Source of the DNA: Roseateles depolymerans
GTDB taxonomy: Bacteria > Pseudomonadota > Gammaproteobacteria > Burkholderiales > Burkholderiaceae_C
Assembly: GCA_003241055.1 (NCBI GenBank)
Contig: QFOD01000043.1
Coordinates: forward strand, 1-10,300
Direction: 5' to 3'
Length of the DNA stretch: 10,300 bases
Positions within the stretch are counted from its first letter, which is position 1. Every line of letters starts with the position of its first letter. The translations under genes and the position numbers were made by a program. Below are positions 1 to 10,201 of the stretch, one piece after another. The notes below the pieces were generated by a model. That model saw only the letters and a list, made by a program, of their open reading frames with translations, was not told where the DNA came from and made no database searches.

Positions 1-1
1 A

Positions 2-673
2 GACCAGAAAGAGGCGTTCCTGAAAGGCGGCTCTACGGAAACCCGCAATTCCGGCAATCTGCAAATGCCGTCCTCGCCGTATCAGGTCATGGCGGGAACA
101 GTGATCGCCGGGGCGCTGGTGACGGGCATCAAGTCGGACTTGCCGGGCGACGTGATCGCCACGGTGACGGAGCCGGTCTATGACACGGCCACAGGCAAGT
201 TCCTGCTGATCCCGCAGGGATCGCGCATCCTGGGCAAGTACAACAGCCAGGTCAGCTATGGGCAGAGCCGCGTACAAGTGGTGTGGAACCGCGTCATCCT
301 GCCGGACACGTCATCGCTGAAGCTCGACAACCTGGCGGGCACCGACCCTGCCGGCTACGCCGGCCTGGAGGATGGCGTCGATTGGCATTGGGATCGCGTC
401 TTTGCCGGTGCGGCGCTGACGACGCTGCTGGGCGTGGGCGCCGAGCTGGCCGCGCCGGAGAACCGGCAGAACGGCAATCGCATCGTGATCGCTGGGCGCG
501 ATAGCGCACAGGACAGCATCAATCAGGTCGGACAGGAGATGACCCGGCGCAACATGAACATCCAGCCGACGCTGACCGAACGGCCGGGCCTGCCGGTTCG
601 CATCATCGTCAACCGCGATCTGGTGTTGCGGCCGTACCAGCCGATGTTCTTCCAGCGGGGAGCAATGCAATGA
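2..673 (+). CDS. trbI: Conjugal transfer protein TrbI, VirB10-like (3' part)
   Basis: C-terminal 223 residues of TrbI, the VirB10-type protein that spans both membranes of the type IV secretion channel used for conjugation. The reading frame is open to the left edge, so the start, the N-terminal cytoplasmic part and the transmembrane helix lie outside. Visible are the VirB10/TrbI C-terminal domain beginning near YQVMAGTVIAGALVTGI, the IPQGSRILGKY segment, and a hydrophobic stretch FAGAALTTLLGVGAELA, which would correspond to the outer-membrane antenna helices. The end is PVRIIVNRDLVLRPY, typical of the family. The stop overlaps the next start (ATGA at 670-673), indicating translational coupling within the trb operon. 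The call is secure; the exact ICE family is less so. Confidence 0.93.
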   Translation, partial: DQKEAFLKGGSTETRNSGNLQMPSSPYQVMAGTVIAGALVTGIKSDLPGDVIATVTEPVYDTATGKFLLIPQGSRILGKYNSQVSYGQSRVQVVWNRVILPDTSSLKLDNLAGTDPAGYAGLEDGVDWHWDRVFAGAALTTLLGVGAELAAPENRQNGNRIVIAGRDSAQDSINQVGQEMTRRNMNIQPTLTERPGLPVRIIVNRDLVLRPYQPMFFQRGAMQ

Positions 674-915
674 GCACGACCAAGAAGCTGCGGCTCGGCC
701 CGCTGCCCAAGACCGAGAATGTGAAGCTGACCTTCGCTTGCCCGGCCAGCCTGAAAGCCGATCTCGACCGCTACGCCGCGTTGCACGCGCAGGCGTATGG
801 CGAGGCGGTCGATGCAACGACGTTGATTCCGCACATGCTGGAGGCGTTCATGGCGGGGGATCGGGGATTCAGGAAGGGCACGGCGACACGGAGCGCGCCA
901 ACGAAGCCAACATGA
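670..915 (+). CDS. DUF2274 domain protein, trb-operon partner
   Basis: Small basic protein of 81 residues that overlaps the trbI stop by four bases. A good ribosome binding site (GGGGAG, 657-662) lies inside the trbI end. Its N-terminus (KKLRLGPLPKTENVKLTF) and the middle CPASLKADLDRYAALHAQ resemble DUF2274 proteins, which are nearly always encoded directly after trbI in Tn4371-like ICEs. The helical centre could resemble a ribbon-helix-helix-type or other DNA-binding fold, but its function is unknown. There is no signal peptide or membrane segment, so it should be cytoplasmic. It appears to be the last gene of the operon, because a terminator follows 28 bases after its stop. Family membership is judged by recognition, not by a search. 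Confidence 0.85.
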   Translation: MSTTKKLRLGPLPKTENVKLTFACPASLKADLDRYAALHAQAYGEAVDATTLIPHMLEAFMAGDRGFRKGTATRSAPTKPT

Positions 916-942
916 TGGCGTTGCGTACCAATGGCATCCGTC

Positions 943-977
943 GAACGCGCAGCCCCAGGCTGCGCGTTCTTCGTTCT
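943..977 (+). terminator. Intrinsic terminator of the trb operon
   Basis: A perfect 12-base inverted repeat (943-954 with 958-969, GAACGCGCAGCC and its complement) is separated by a three-base CCA loop and followed by TTCTTCGTTCT. It begins 28 bases after the stop of the DUF2274 gene, so it would end the trb transcript before it enters the element end and runs into dciA in antisense. Confidence 0.85.
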
Positions 978-1200
978 GGATGTTGCGAAGCCTCTTGGGC
1001 TATCATGGAGTAACAAGCCCGCCGTCTCCCGGCAACTCAGCACGATCAAGTGCGATCCGGCTTTCTCTTCCGACGCTCTTATGTGGCACCTAGCCCACCA
1101 AGCCGCAATCCTTCAAAGCGGCCCCGAAAAGAGCTAACCTGCTGTCTCATATACGGTTTCAAGTCCTACGTGCTTTGCACGACAAACTTGACACCGGCAC
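978..1200. other. Non-coding right terminus of the ICE
   Basis: No convincing gene is present. Third-position GC bias is weaker here than in flanking genes, and the one plus-strand frame (931-1137) runs through the terminator stem. The only clear structure is a small palindrome CGTGC-TTT-GCACG at 1169-1181 and a six-base inverted repeat CCGGCA/TGCCGG (1194-1199 with 1209-1214) whose loop contains the T run. Such short repeats near an element end could be binding sites for the integrase or an excision factor, but nothing here proves it. Confidence 0.5.
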
Positions 1201-1208
1201 TTTTTTGT
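1201..1208 (+). other. Candidate attR core of the ICE
   Basis: The octamer TTTTTTGT fits the degenerate core reported, as I recall it, for Tn4371-family integration sites (TTTTTCAT in Tn4371; generalised as TTTTTYRT). It lies exactly where ICE-like sequence gives way to the 3' end of dciA. A T-rich octamer is weak evidence by itself; the position is what makes it plausible. The second copy would be at the integrase end, outside the window. Confidence 0.5.
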
Positions 1209-1221
1209 TGCCGGCGCCGGC

Positions 1222-1560
1222 TCAGCGCTGCAGCAGCCGCACGCGGATGCGGGCGGGGTGCAGGTCGGCCTTGTGCAGGCGTTCCTCCAGCCGCGGCAGC
1301 AGCTGCCGAAGCTTGGCGGCAACCGCGGAGTTCGCGGCCATCAATGTCCAGCCGTCGTCGTCGACCTGGCCGGGCTGCAACTGGGCGGCGAGTGCCGCCG
1401 GCAGTGCCGGCGCGATGGCCTCGAATCGCCGGCGCGCGTCCTGCAGGCCTTGGCCCAGCCGGTTCAAGGCGTTGTGCCCCCGCAGCGCGTCGGCGATGGG
1501 GGTGGGCGCCGGCACGCTGGCGCGGCCCTTGCGGACGAGGTAGCGCGGCGGGGAACTCAT
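1222..1560 (-). CDS. dciA: DciA-type helicase loader (DUF721 protein)
   Basis: Protein of 112 residues starting MSSPPRYLVRKGRASVPAPT. DciA-type proteins interact with the replicative helicase DnaB and assist its loading onto DNA in bacteria that lack DnaC/DnaI. Support comes from the pattern of DUF721 proteins: a basic N-terminal part with a helix around residues 22-55, a short linker, then a KH-like half with DDGWTLMAANSAVAAKLRQL (69-88), LLPRLEERL (87-95) and the terminal IRVRLLQR. The location divergent to secA matches the DUF721 gene of many Burkholderiales. The gene appears complete, but the ICE junction lies immediately after its stop, so its native downstream terminator has probably been replaced. 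The start at 1560 was chosen because the family sequence begins here; the longer open frame reading through the secA antisense strand is an artefact of codon bias. No T run follows the 12-base palindrome at 1210-1221. Confidence 0.8.
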   Translation of the reverse strand: MSSPPRYLVRKGRASVPAPTPIADALRGHNALNRLGQGLQDARRRFEAIAPALPAALAAQLQPGQVDDDGWTLMAANSAVAAKLRQLLPRLEERLHKADLHPARIRVRLLQR

Positions 1561-1734
1561 GTTGCGAGTGTAGTCAGGGTCCGCCGCAGCCCCGGTCGGG
1601 CGAGGGGCGGCTGCTAAACTGCTCCGCTTTGCGTGGCCCGGCCATCTGCCCTTGCAGACCCAGGCGATGCCCCCAGATCCCAGCGTTCGACCGGTGAATT
1701 CATGCCGGATCCGTCGCTTCCAAACCGTCGCAGC
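1561..1734. promoter_or_regulatory. Divergent dciA/secA intergenic region
   Basis: About 170 bases separate the two starts and should hold both promoters. Toward secA, TAAACT at 1615-1620 in the context GCTAAACTG resembles a betaproteobacterial -10 box, but I see no good -35 at the expected distance. Toward dciA, TACACT on the minus strand (1572-1567) is a -10-like hexamer only six bases before the start, which would give a nearly leaderless transcript. Both are tentative. Confidence 0.35.
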
Positions 1735-4485
<2,751 letters not shown>

Positions 4486-4504
4486 AGGCTTCGCTGCGCG
4501 CTTG

Positions 4505-4530
4505 AAAAGGCCGGCCATGCCGGCCTTTTT
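4505..4530 (+). terminator. Intrinsic terminator of secA
   Basis: An 11-base perfect stem, AAAAGGCCGGC (4505-4515) pairing with GCCGGCCTTTT (4519-4529), with a CAT loop and a run of five T ending at 4530. It starts 20 bases after the secA stop. The A run on the other side would let it work in both directions. Confidence 0.92.
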
Positions 4531-4617
4531 GCTGGCGTTTTGCTGCTGCGTGAGCCCGCCCAGGTGAGGGGGAAAGCGTGCGATTGCACACGATCCGGCC
4601 TGGGGGCCACGTGCTTG

Positions 4618-4646
4618 AGGGGTGCTCAGAAGACTTGTCCACCCCT
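4618..4646. repeat. Inverted repeat upstream of the first PEP-CTERM gene
   Basis: Arms AGGGGTG (4618-4624) and CACCCCT (4640-4646) are perfect complements with a 15-base spacer, about 54 bases before the start at 4700. The region between the secA terminator and that start must hold the promoter of the PEP-CTERM unit, so the repeat could be an operator or a leader hairpin. A smaller CGGG-TAAT-CCCG repeat follows at 4676-4687. I see no convincing -35/-10 pair nearby. Confidence 0.35.
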
Positions 4647-4699
4647 AGAGTGCAGTTCATACCCAGTCATGATTGCGGGTAATCCCGTATAGAGACCCT

Positions 4700-5215
4700 A
4701 TGAAATTCATCAAATCACTGGCTGCCGTTCTCGTCACCACGCTCGCTCTGGGCGCGGGTGCTGCCGTTGCTGAACCGGTGCTGCTGGAATACACCTCGAA
4801 GAACTTCCAGTCCGATGATGAGCCGGTTCAGGTTTCCGATCGCTATGGGTTCACGCTGTCGGACGACACGGTGTTGGGCGGCGTCCTGAAGACCTTTTCG
4901 ACCGAGTCCAAGGTCTATCTGAACATCACGCAGGCGTATCTGCTGTCTGGCGACGGCACGAAGGTGGCGCTGACCGAGGCTCCGGGAGTCACGTTCCCCG
5001 GCACCGAGACCTGGACCCTGGCGCCGACCCAGTTGGCTGCGGGTGACTGGGCGCTGTATGTCGTCGGGCTGGGCATGAACGCCAAGGGCCCGGATCACTA
5101 CACCGTGACCCTGGAAAGCACCGCGCAGGACCTGCCGGAGCCTGCCGGCCTTGCCTTGGTGGCCATCGCGCTGAGCGCACTGGCTGTCGCCGCCCGCCGT
5201 CGCGCCAAGCGTTGA
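4700..5215 (+). CDS. PEP-CTERM sorting domain protein, small secreted
   Basis: Protein of 171 residues destined for export and exosortase-dependent sorting. A Sec signal peptide covers residues 1-24, with likely cleavage after AVA. A beta-rich body of about 115 residues follows (NFQSDDEPVQVSDRYGFTL, then WTLAPTQLAAGDWALYVVG). The end is a standard PEP-CTERM tail: LPEP at 145-148, a hydrophobic segment LALVAIALSALAVAA, and the basic cluster RRRAKR. Such tails are recognised by an exosortase of the EpsH/XrtA type in bacteria making exopolysaccharide; no exosortase gene is in this window. The mature body lacks cysteine. The ATG at 4700 was preferred over an in-frame TTG at 4673 because the signal peptide begins with MKFIKSL. 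The body resembles small beta-sandwich PEP-CTERM proteins, but its exact function is unknown. The next gene starts 28 bases after the stop, so the two are probably cotranscribed. Confidence 0.85.
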   Translation: MKFIKSLAAVLVTTLALGAGAAVAEPVLLEYTSKNFQSDDEPVQVSDRYGFTLSDDTVLGGVLKTFSTESKVYLNITQAYLLSGDGTKVALTEAPGVTFPGTETWTLAPTQLAAGDWALYVVGLGMNAKGPDHYTVTLESTAQDLPEPAGLALVAIALSALAVAARRRAKR

Positions 5216-5243
5216 ACATCGAACCCGCAGGAGCTCCCAGATC

Positions 5244-5882
5244 ATGATCAAGACCATCGCGGCTGCAGCCATCCTGTCGGTGCTCGGTGCTTCGGCCTCA
5301 GCCACCACGGAGTCCATCACCTTCCAGTCCCGCGACGTCACGGCGCCGCGGTTGACCACGACCTACACCTCGAACTACCGCACGGCGGAACTCTCGTACA
5401 CCGATTCGACGGGTGTCAGCTTCCTGGCTTATTGCATCGAGCCTGATCAGTCGTTTGCCATCAACGCCCTGGGCGCTCAGACCTACAGCGTGGGCAGCTT
5501 TTCGGGTGCGCAGGCATCGCTGCTGGAGGCGCTGTACTCGAGCAGCTACGCGTCGGCGACGGATGTCAACGCCAAGGCTGCGTTCCAGCTGGCCGTCTGG
5601 GAGATCGTCACGGAGTCGAGCAGCTCGCTGAACGTCAATGGCGGCAGCTTCACCGTCGACAGCAGCACTGCGCTGGCCTCCAGCATCGCCACGCAGGCCA
5701 ACGACTATCTGTCGGCGTCTGCAAGCTATTCAGGCCCCAGCCTGTACACGCTGACCAAGCTGACCAATGCGGACTACCAGGATCTGGTGGTGGCGTCGCC
5801 GGTGCCGGAGCCCCAGACCTGGGCGCTGCTGCTGGCCGGCCTGGGCGCTGTGGGCCTGAGCGCCCGTCGCCGTCAGCGCTGA
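5244..5882 (+). CDS. PEP-CTERM sorting domain protein with thioester-like Cys/Gln motifs
   Basis: Protein of 212 residues. A signal peptide occupies about residues 1-20 (AAAAILSVLGASASA). The Ser/Thr/Ala-rich secreted body carries YCIEPDQ (C64) and AFQLAVWEI (Q115, W119, E120). The PEP-CTERM tail has VPEP at 187-190, a hydrophobic helix WALLLAGLGAVGLSA, and RRRQR at the end. C64 is the only cysteine in the whole protein, so no internal disulfide is possible. The FQLAVW segment resembles the TQxAIW motif that supplies the glutamine of internal thioester domains in Gram-positive surface adhesins, and YCIEP sits where the cysteine partner is expected. Proteins with a similar pair of motifs plus PEP-CTERM appear common in Burkholderiales, but their role is unproven. 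The start at 5244 has a good GCAGGAG ribosome site (5228-5234). A terminator follows 21 bases after the stop. Confidence 0.88.
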   Translation: MIKTIAAAAILSVLGASASATTESITFQSRDVTAPRLTTTYTSNYRTAELSYTDSTGVSFLAYCIEPDQSFAINALGAQTYSVGSFSGAQASLLEALYSSSYASATDVNAKAAFQLAVWEIVTESSSSLNVNGGSFTVDSSTALASSIATQANDYLSASASYSGPSLYTLTKLTNADYQDLVVASPVPEPQTWALLLAGLGAVGLSARRRQR

Positions 5883-5903
5883 TCGCTGAGTTGCCCTGCA
5901 ATC

Positions 5904-5934
5904 CTCAGGCTCCTTCGGGAGCCTGAGTCGTTTT
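5904..5934 (+). terminator. Intrinsic terminator after the PEP-CTERM pair
   Basis: A ten-base perfect stem, CTCAGGCTCC (5904-5913) with GGAGCCTGAG (5918-5927), closes a TTCG tetraloop of the extra-stable UUCG type and is followed by TCGTTTT. It separates the PEP-CTERM unit from argJ. Confidence 0.9.
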
Positions 5935-5949
5935 CGAGCCCGCAGTTCC

Positions 5950-5955
5950 TACAAT
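5950..5955 (+). promoter_or_regulatory. argJ: Candidate -10 box for argJ
   Basis: TACAAT, one base off the TATAAT consensus, lies 36 bases before the argJ start and just past the preceding terminator. Its CCTACAAT context is common in betaproteobacterial promoters. The -35 region at the usual spacing falls in the terminator tail and is poor, so the call rests on the hexamer and its position. Confidence 0.45.
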
Positions 5956-5991
5956 CCGCGCGCTATCTCTTCCTCCGGACCGCCTCGCGCC

Positions 5992-7221
5992 ATGCCCGTC
6001 AATCTTCAAGCTCCTGATTCCGCAGCGCTGCTGCCCGTGCCCGGCGTGCGCCTGGGCGTCACGATGGCCGGCGTGCGCAAGGCCAACCGGCGCGACCTGA
6101 CCGTCATTGCGCTGGACGAGGGCGCGGCCGTGGCCGGCGTGTTCACCAGCAATCGCTTCTGCGCCGCACCGGTGCAGGTCTGCCGCGAGCACCTAGCCGC
6201 CGGCAGCGCCGTGCGCGCGCTGGTCATCAACACCGGCAATGCGAACGCCGGCACAGGCGCCGATGGTCTGGCCCGTGCGCGCCAGACCTGCGCCGCGCTG
6301 GCCGGCCTGATGGGCGTGGCGCCCGAACAGGTGCTGCCCTTCTCCACCGGCGTCATCATGGAAACGCTGCCGGTGGACCGCATCACCGCTGGCCTGCCCG
6401 GCGCGCTGGCCGCGCTGACCGAGGCTGGTTGGGGCGAGGCTGCCGCCGGCATCATGACGACGGACACGCTACCCAAGGCCGCGTCGCGCCGCATCGAGAT
6501 CGGCGGTGTGCCCGTCACGCTGAGCGGCATCTCCAAGGGCGCCGGCATGATCCGCCCCAACATGGCGACCATGCTGGGCTTTCTGGCCACCGACGCCAAC
6601 ATCGCGCCGGCGCTGTTGCAGCCGCTGGTGAAGGAGGCAGCCGACGCCTCCTTCAACCGCATCACCATCGACGGCGACACCTCCACCAACGACTGCTTCA
6701 TGCTGATCGCCTCGCGCCGTGCCGCGCATGCGGAGATCACCTCGCTGAGCAGTGCCGAGGGCCAGGCCTTGCGAGCCGCAGTGGTCTCGCTGGCGCAGGA
6801 ACTGGCCCAGGCCATCGTGCGCGACGGCGAGGGCGCCACCAAGTTCATCACCATCACGGTCGACGGTGGCCGTGACGAGGCCGAGTGCAAACTGGCGGCC
6901 TACGCCATCGCGCACTCGCCGCTGGTCAAGACGGCGTTCTTCGCCAGCGATCCCAACCTGGGCCGCATCCTTGCCGCGGTGGGCTATGCCGGCATCGGCG
7001 ATCTGGATCAGGGCCTGATCGACCTGCACCTGGACGACGTGCACGTGGTGACCCGCGGCGGCCGCCGCCCCGAGTACCGCGAGGAAGACGGCCAGCGCGT
7101 GATGAAGCAGGCCGAGATCACCATCCGCGTGGGCCTGAACCGCGGTGCGGCCAGCGCCACGGTCTGGACCTGCGACCTCAGCCACGACTACGTCAGCATC
7201 AACGCCGACTACAGAAGCTGA
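5992..7221 (+). CDS. argJ: Glutamate N-acetyltransferase / amino-acid acetyltransferase ArgJ
   Basis: ArgJ moves the acetyl group from N-acetylornithine to glutamate, recycling acetate in cyclic arginine biosynthesis. Many members also make N-acetylglutamate from acetyl-CoA. The 409-residue length is standard. Features seen are GVRLGVTMAGVRKANRRDL (18-36), the oxyanion-hole segment STGVIMETLP (118-127), and the autoprocessing site in KGAGMIRPNMATMLGF, where T193 is the new N-terminal nucleophile after cleavage from A192, giving alpha and beta chains. FNRITIDGDTSTND follows, and the family end is YVSINADYRS. The start at 5992 (MPVNLQAPDS) agrees with relatives. In many Burkholderiales argJ follows secA directly; here two PEP-CTERM genes lie between. 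Whether this enzyme is mono- or bifunctional cannot be told from sequence. Confidence 0.97.
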   Translation: MPVNLQAPDSAALLPVPGVRLGVTMAGVRKANRRDLTVIALDEGAAVAGVFTSNRFCAAPVQVCREHLAAGSAVRALVINTGNANAGTGADGLARARQTCAALAGLMGVAPEQVLPFSTGVIMETLPVDRITAGLPGALAALTEAGWGEAAAGIMTTDTLPKAASRRIEIGGVPVTLSGISKGAGMIRPNMATMLGFLATDANIAPALLQPLVKEAADASFNRITIDGDTSTNDCFMLIASRRAAHAEITSLSSAEGQALRAAVVSLAQELAQAIVRDGEGATKFITITVDGGRDEAECKLAAYAIAHSPLVKTAFFASDPNLGRILAAVGYAGIGDLDQGLIDLHLDDVHVVTRGGRRPEYREEDGQRVMKQAEITIRVGLNRGAASATVWTCDLSHDYVSINADYRS

Positions 7222-7228
7222 TACCGCC

Positions 7229-7271
7229 TCCCCCGGAGGATGGACGGCGATGCCTGCGGTATTCGAGCCGC
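7229..7271. repeat. Dispersed intergenic repeat, copy A
   Basis: The segment beginning TCCCCCGGAGGATGGACGGC and ending TTCGAGCCGC aligns with 9606-9644 with few mismatches and short gaps; both share GGACGGCGATG exactly. It starts seven bases after the argJ stop. Similar C-rich intergenic repeats occur in Burkholderiales genomes as I recall them; their function is not established. Confidence 0.65.
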
Positions 7272-7430
7272 AAGCACAGCGCCAGCGCGTGCCGGCTGGG
7301 GAGCAGCTCGGCGCCGCCCCGGCAAGGCCGGTCCCGCAGGTGCCCGCTGGGTGAAACCCTGGGTGACCACCGGCAGGGCAGGCATGGCTGGACTGAAAAT
7401 GCAGGCTTTCCGAACCCAGGATCACGCCTG
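7272..7430. other. Leader region of the peptidase gene
   Basis: No gene is supported here. The stretch contains a G/C-rich stem GCTGGGG with CCCCGGC (7295-7301 and 7317-7323, one G-T pair), a direct repeat of CTGGGTGA (7347-7354 and 7359-7366), and a small hairpin GGGT-GAA-ACCC (7349-7359). It does not match any riboswitch consensus I know. The promoter of the peptidase gene is presumably in this stretch, but no clear -35/-10 pair stands out. Confidence 0.4.
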
Positions 7431-9557
<2,127 letters not shown>

Positions 9558-9567
9558 AGCCGCTCGA

Positions 9568-9601
9568 CCAGACCCGCCGCGCTGAACCCGGGCGGGTCTG
9601 G
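9568..9601 (+). terminator. Terminator-like hairpin after the peptidase gene
   Basis: An 11-base perfect stem CCAGACCCGCC (9568-9578) pairs with GGCGGGTCTGG (9591-9601) around a 12-base loop, ten bases after the stop. Only GCGTT follows, so the T tract is poor and termination may be weak or Rho-assisted. Confidence 0.6.
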
Positions 9602-9605
9602 GCGT

Positions 9606-9644
9606 TCCCCCGAGGGGACGGCGATGCTCGCGGCATCGAGCCGC
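9606..9644. repeat. Dispersed intergenic repeat, copy B
   Basis: The segment starting TCCCCCGAGGGGACGGCGAT and ending CATCGAGCCGC aligns with copy A at 7229-7271. Its first part, CCCC-CGA-GGGG (9607-9617), can form a small hairpin that copy A has only in degraded form. It lies 22 bases before the truncated acetyltransferase-like start. Confidence 0.65.
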
Positions 9645-9666
9645 CCGTCGCTCGGCCCGCACGACC

Positions 9667-9729
9667 ATGAACACCATCCGTGACCTGGGCGTCGGCGATG
9701 CCGGTGCCTTGCTGGATCTGCGTAAGCGT
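9667..9729 (+). pseudogene. 5' remnant of a GNAT-type acetyltransferase gene
   Basis: From the ATG at 9667 the frame reads MNTIRDLGVGDAGALLDLRK and then one more arginine. This is the usual opening of GNAT N-acetyltransferases (first beta strand, then a helix with the pattern D-A-x-A-L-L-x-L-R). After residue 21 the resemblance ends. The frame continues as a Cys/Arg/Ser-rich stretch to a stop at 9832-9834, giving only 55 residues, far short of the roughly 150-180 of the family. The likely reading is that sequence from elsewhere joined here near 9730 and removed the rest. With only 21 residues, family membership is tentative. Confidence 0.45.
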
Positions 9730-9742
9730 CCAGGCAAGTCAT

Positions 9743-9766
9743 GTTGCATCGCTCCTCGACTGCAAC
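9743..9766. repeat. Short hairpin near the right junction
   Basis: GTTGCA (9743-9748) pairs with TGCAAC (9761-9766), and TCG/CGA extends the stem inward past one bulged base around a CTCCT loop. It lies between the acetyltransferase remnant and the stop of the minus-strand fragment. It could be an end structure of whatever was inserted, or a weak terminator for the minus-strand gene; no T run follows on either strand. Confidence 0.35.
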
Positions 9767-9794
9767 GCAGGAAGAGCGCTCCGGGATCAGCCCG

Positions 9795-10201
9795 CTACTT
9801 GCCAGACGCACCAGCCGAGAAAGCCGCTTTGTGACGCTGCGTAATCGGCGAAATCTGCAGCTGACTTTCGTAGTCGCCTGACAGCACGTATCTCAGAGCG
9901 AGGTCATTGGCATTGCCGTTGAACGAAGGCGAAAGCCGTGCCCCTTCTTCACGCAGCTGCCGCTCTTCTGCTTGCCATTGCGAAAGATCGAAGTCTTTCG
10001 GGACGACCCGGCGGAAGCCCTCGTCCCGCAGCAGTGTCAACAAGTCAACCCGATCCATCTGCGCACTGAGGCCGACGGACATTCGCTTGATCTGCTTGTC
10101 CTCATCGTCCTTCACTCGAAGCGGGTCGGACACTCCAACCAGATTGGGCGCGAGGGCCTTTGCGGTCCGGTACACGTCTATCAATACGACGCTGCGCTTA
10201 A
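9795..10201 (-). pseudogene. Unrecognised gene, 3' part, cut by an IS5-family element
   Basis: A minus-strand frame of about 134 residues between the IS edge and the stop reads KRSVVLIDVYRTAKALAPN at its start, then MDRVDLLTLLRDEGFRRVVP and an acidic/Gln-rich helix WQAEERQLREEGARL. It ends QRHKAAFSAGASGK. I do not recognise the family. It is hydrophilic, with no membrane segment, and lower in GC than the peptidase gene, suggesting foreign origin. The frame remains open through the IS end to the window edge, but the residues encoded there come from IS sequence, so the original N-terminus is missing. A shorter product from the internal ATG at 10082 is possible but has no good ribosome site. Confidence 0.5.
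10198..10201. other. Probable target site TTAA of the IS5-family insertion
   Basis: TTAA directly precedes the GGAAGG end of the element and fits the YTAR four-base target preferred by the IS5 subgroup. The second copy would be beyond the window, so duplication is not shown. Confidence 0.5.

Larger units (their letters stand above)
1..1208 (+). mobile_element. Right end of a Tn4371-type integrative conjugative element (partial)
   Basis: This segment carries the last genes of a trb-type mating-pair-formation operon (trbI followed by a DUF2274 gene), then a terminator and a non-coding end. The trbI-DUF2274 order at an element end is typical of Tn4371-like ICEs in beta- and gammaproteobacteria. 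The element continues to the left, outside the window. The inferred right boundary is the octamer TTTTTTGT at 1201-1208, because the chromosomal gene dciA ends only 13 bases further on and is followed by housekeeping genes. The integrase end and the matching left att copy are not in the window, so the family assignment is an inference from the trb genes and the att-like core. Confidence 0.7.

Noticed and set aside
931..1137. Plus-strand open frame of 68 codons at the ICE end
   Set aside because: It runs through the 12-base terminator stem, has mixed third-position bases unlike nearby genes, lacks a ribosome site and resembles no family I know.
1188..1193. Perfect TTGACA hexamer near the ICE end
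   Set aside because: No -10 box lies at 16-18 bases; that position is CCGGCG, and transcription would run antisense into dciA.
1210..1221. GCCGGCGCCGGC palindrome as a terminator for dciA
   Set aside because: No T run follows on the minus strand; the next bases are A-rich, so it is not a standard intrinsic terminator.
4600..4616. Sigma-54-like promoter with GG and GC elements upstream of the PEP-CTERM pair
   Set aside because: The GG-to-GC spacing is one base short of the strict -24/-12 arrangement, and the flanking bases do not match well.
6885..7430. Upstream extension of the peptidase frame
   Set aside because: It overlaps argJ in another frame and the repeat region; the signal peptide starts at 7431.
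9743..9766. Integron attC-like site (GTT...AAC ends)
   Set aside because: It is only 24 bases, lacks the inner R boxes and has the ends in the reverse order of a true attC site.
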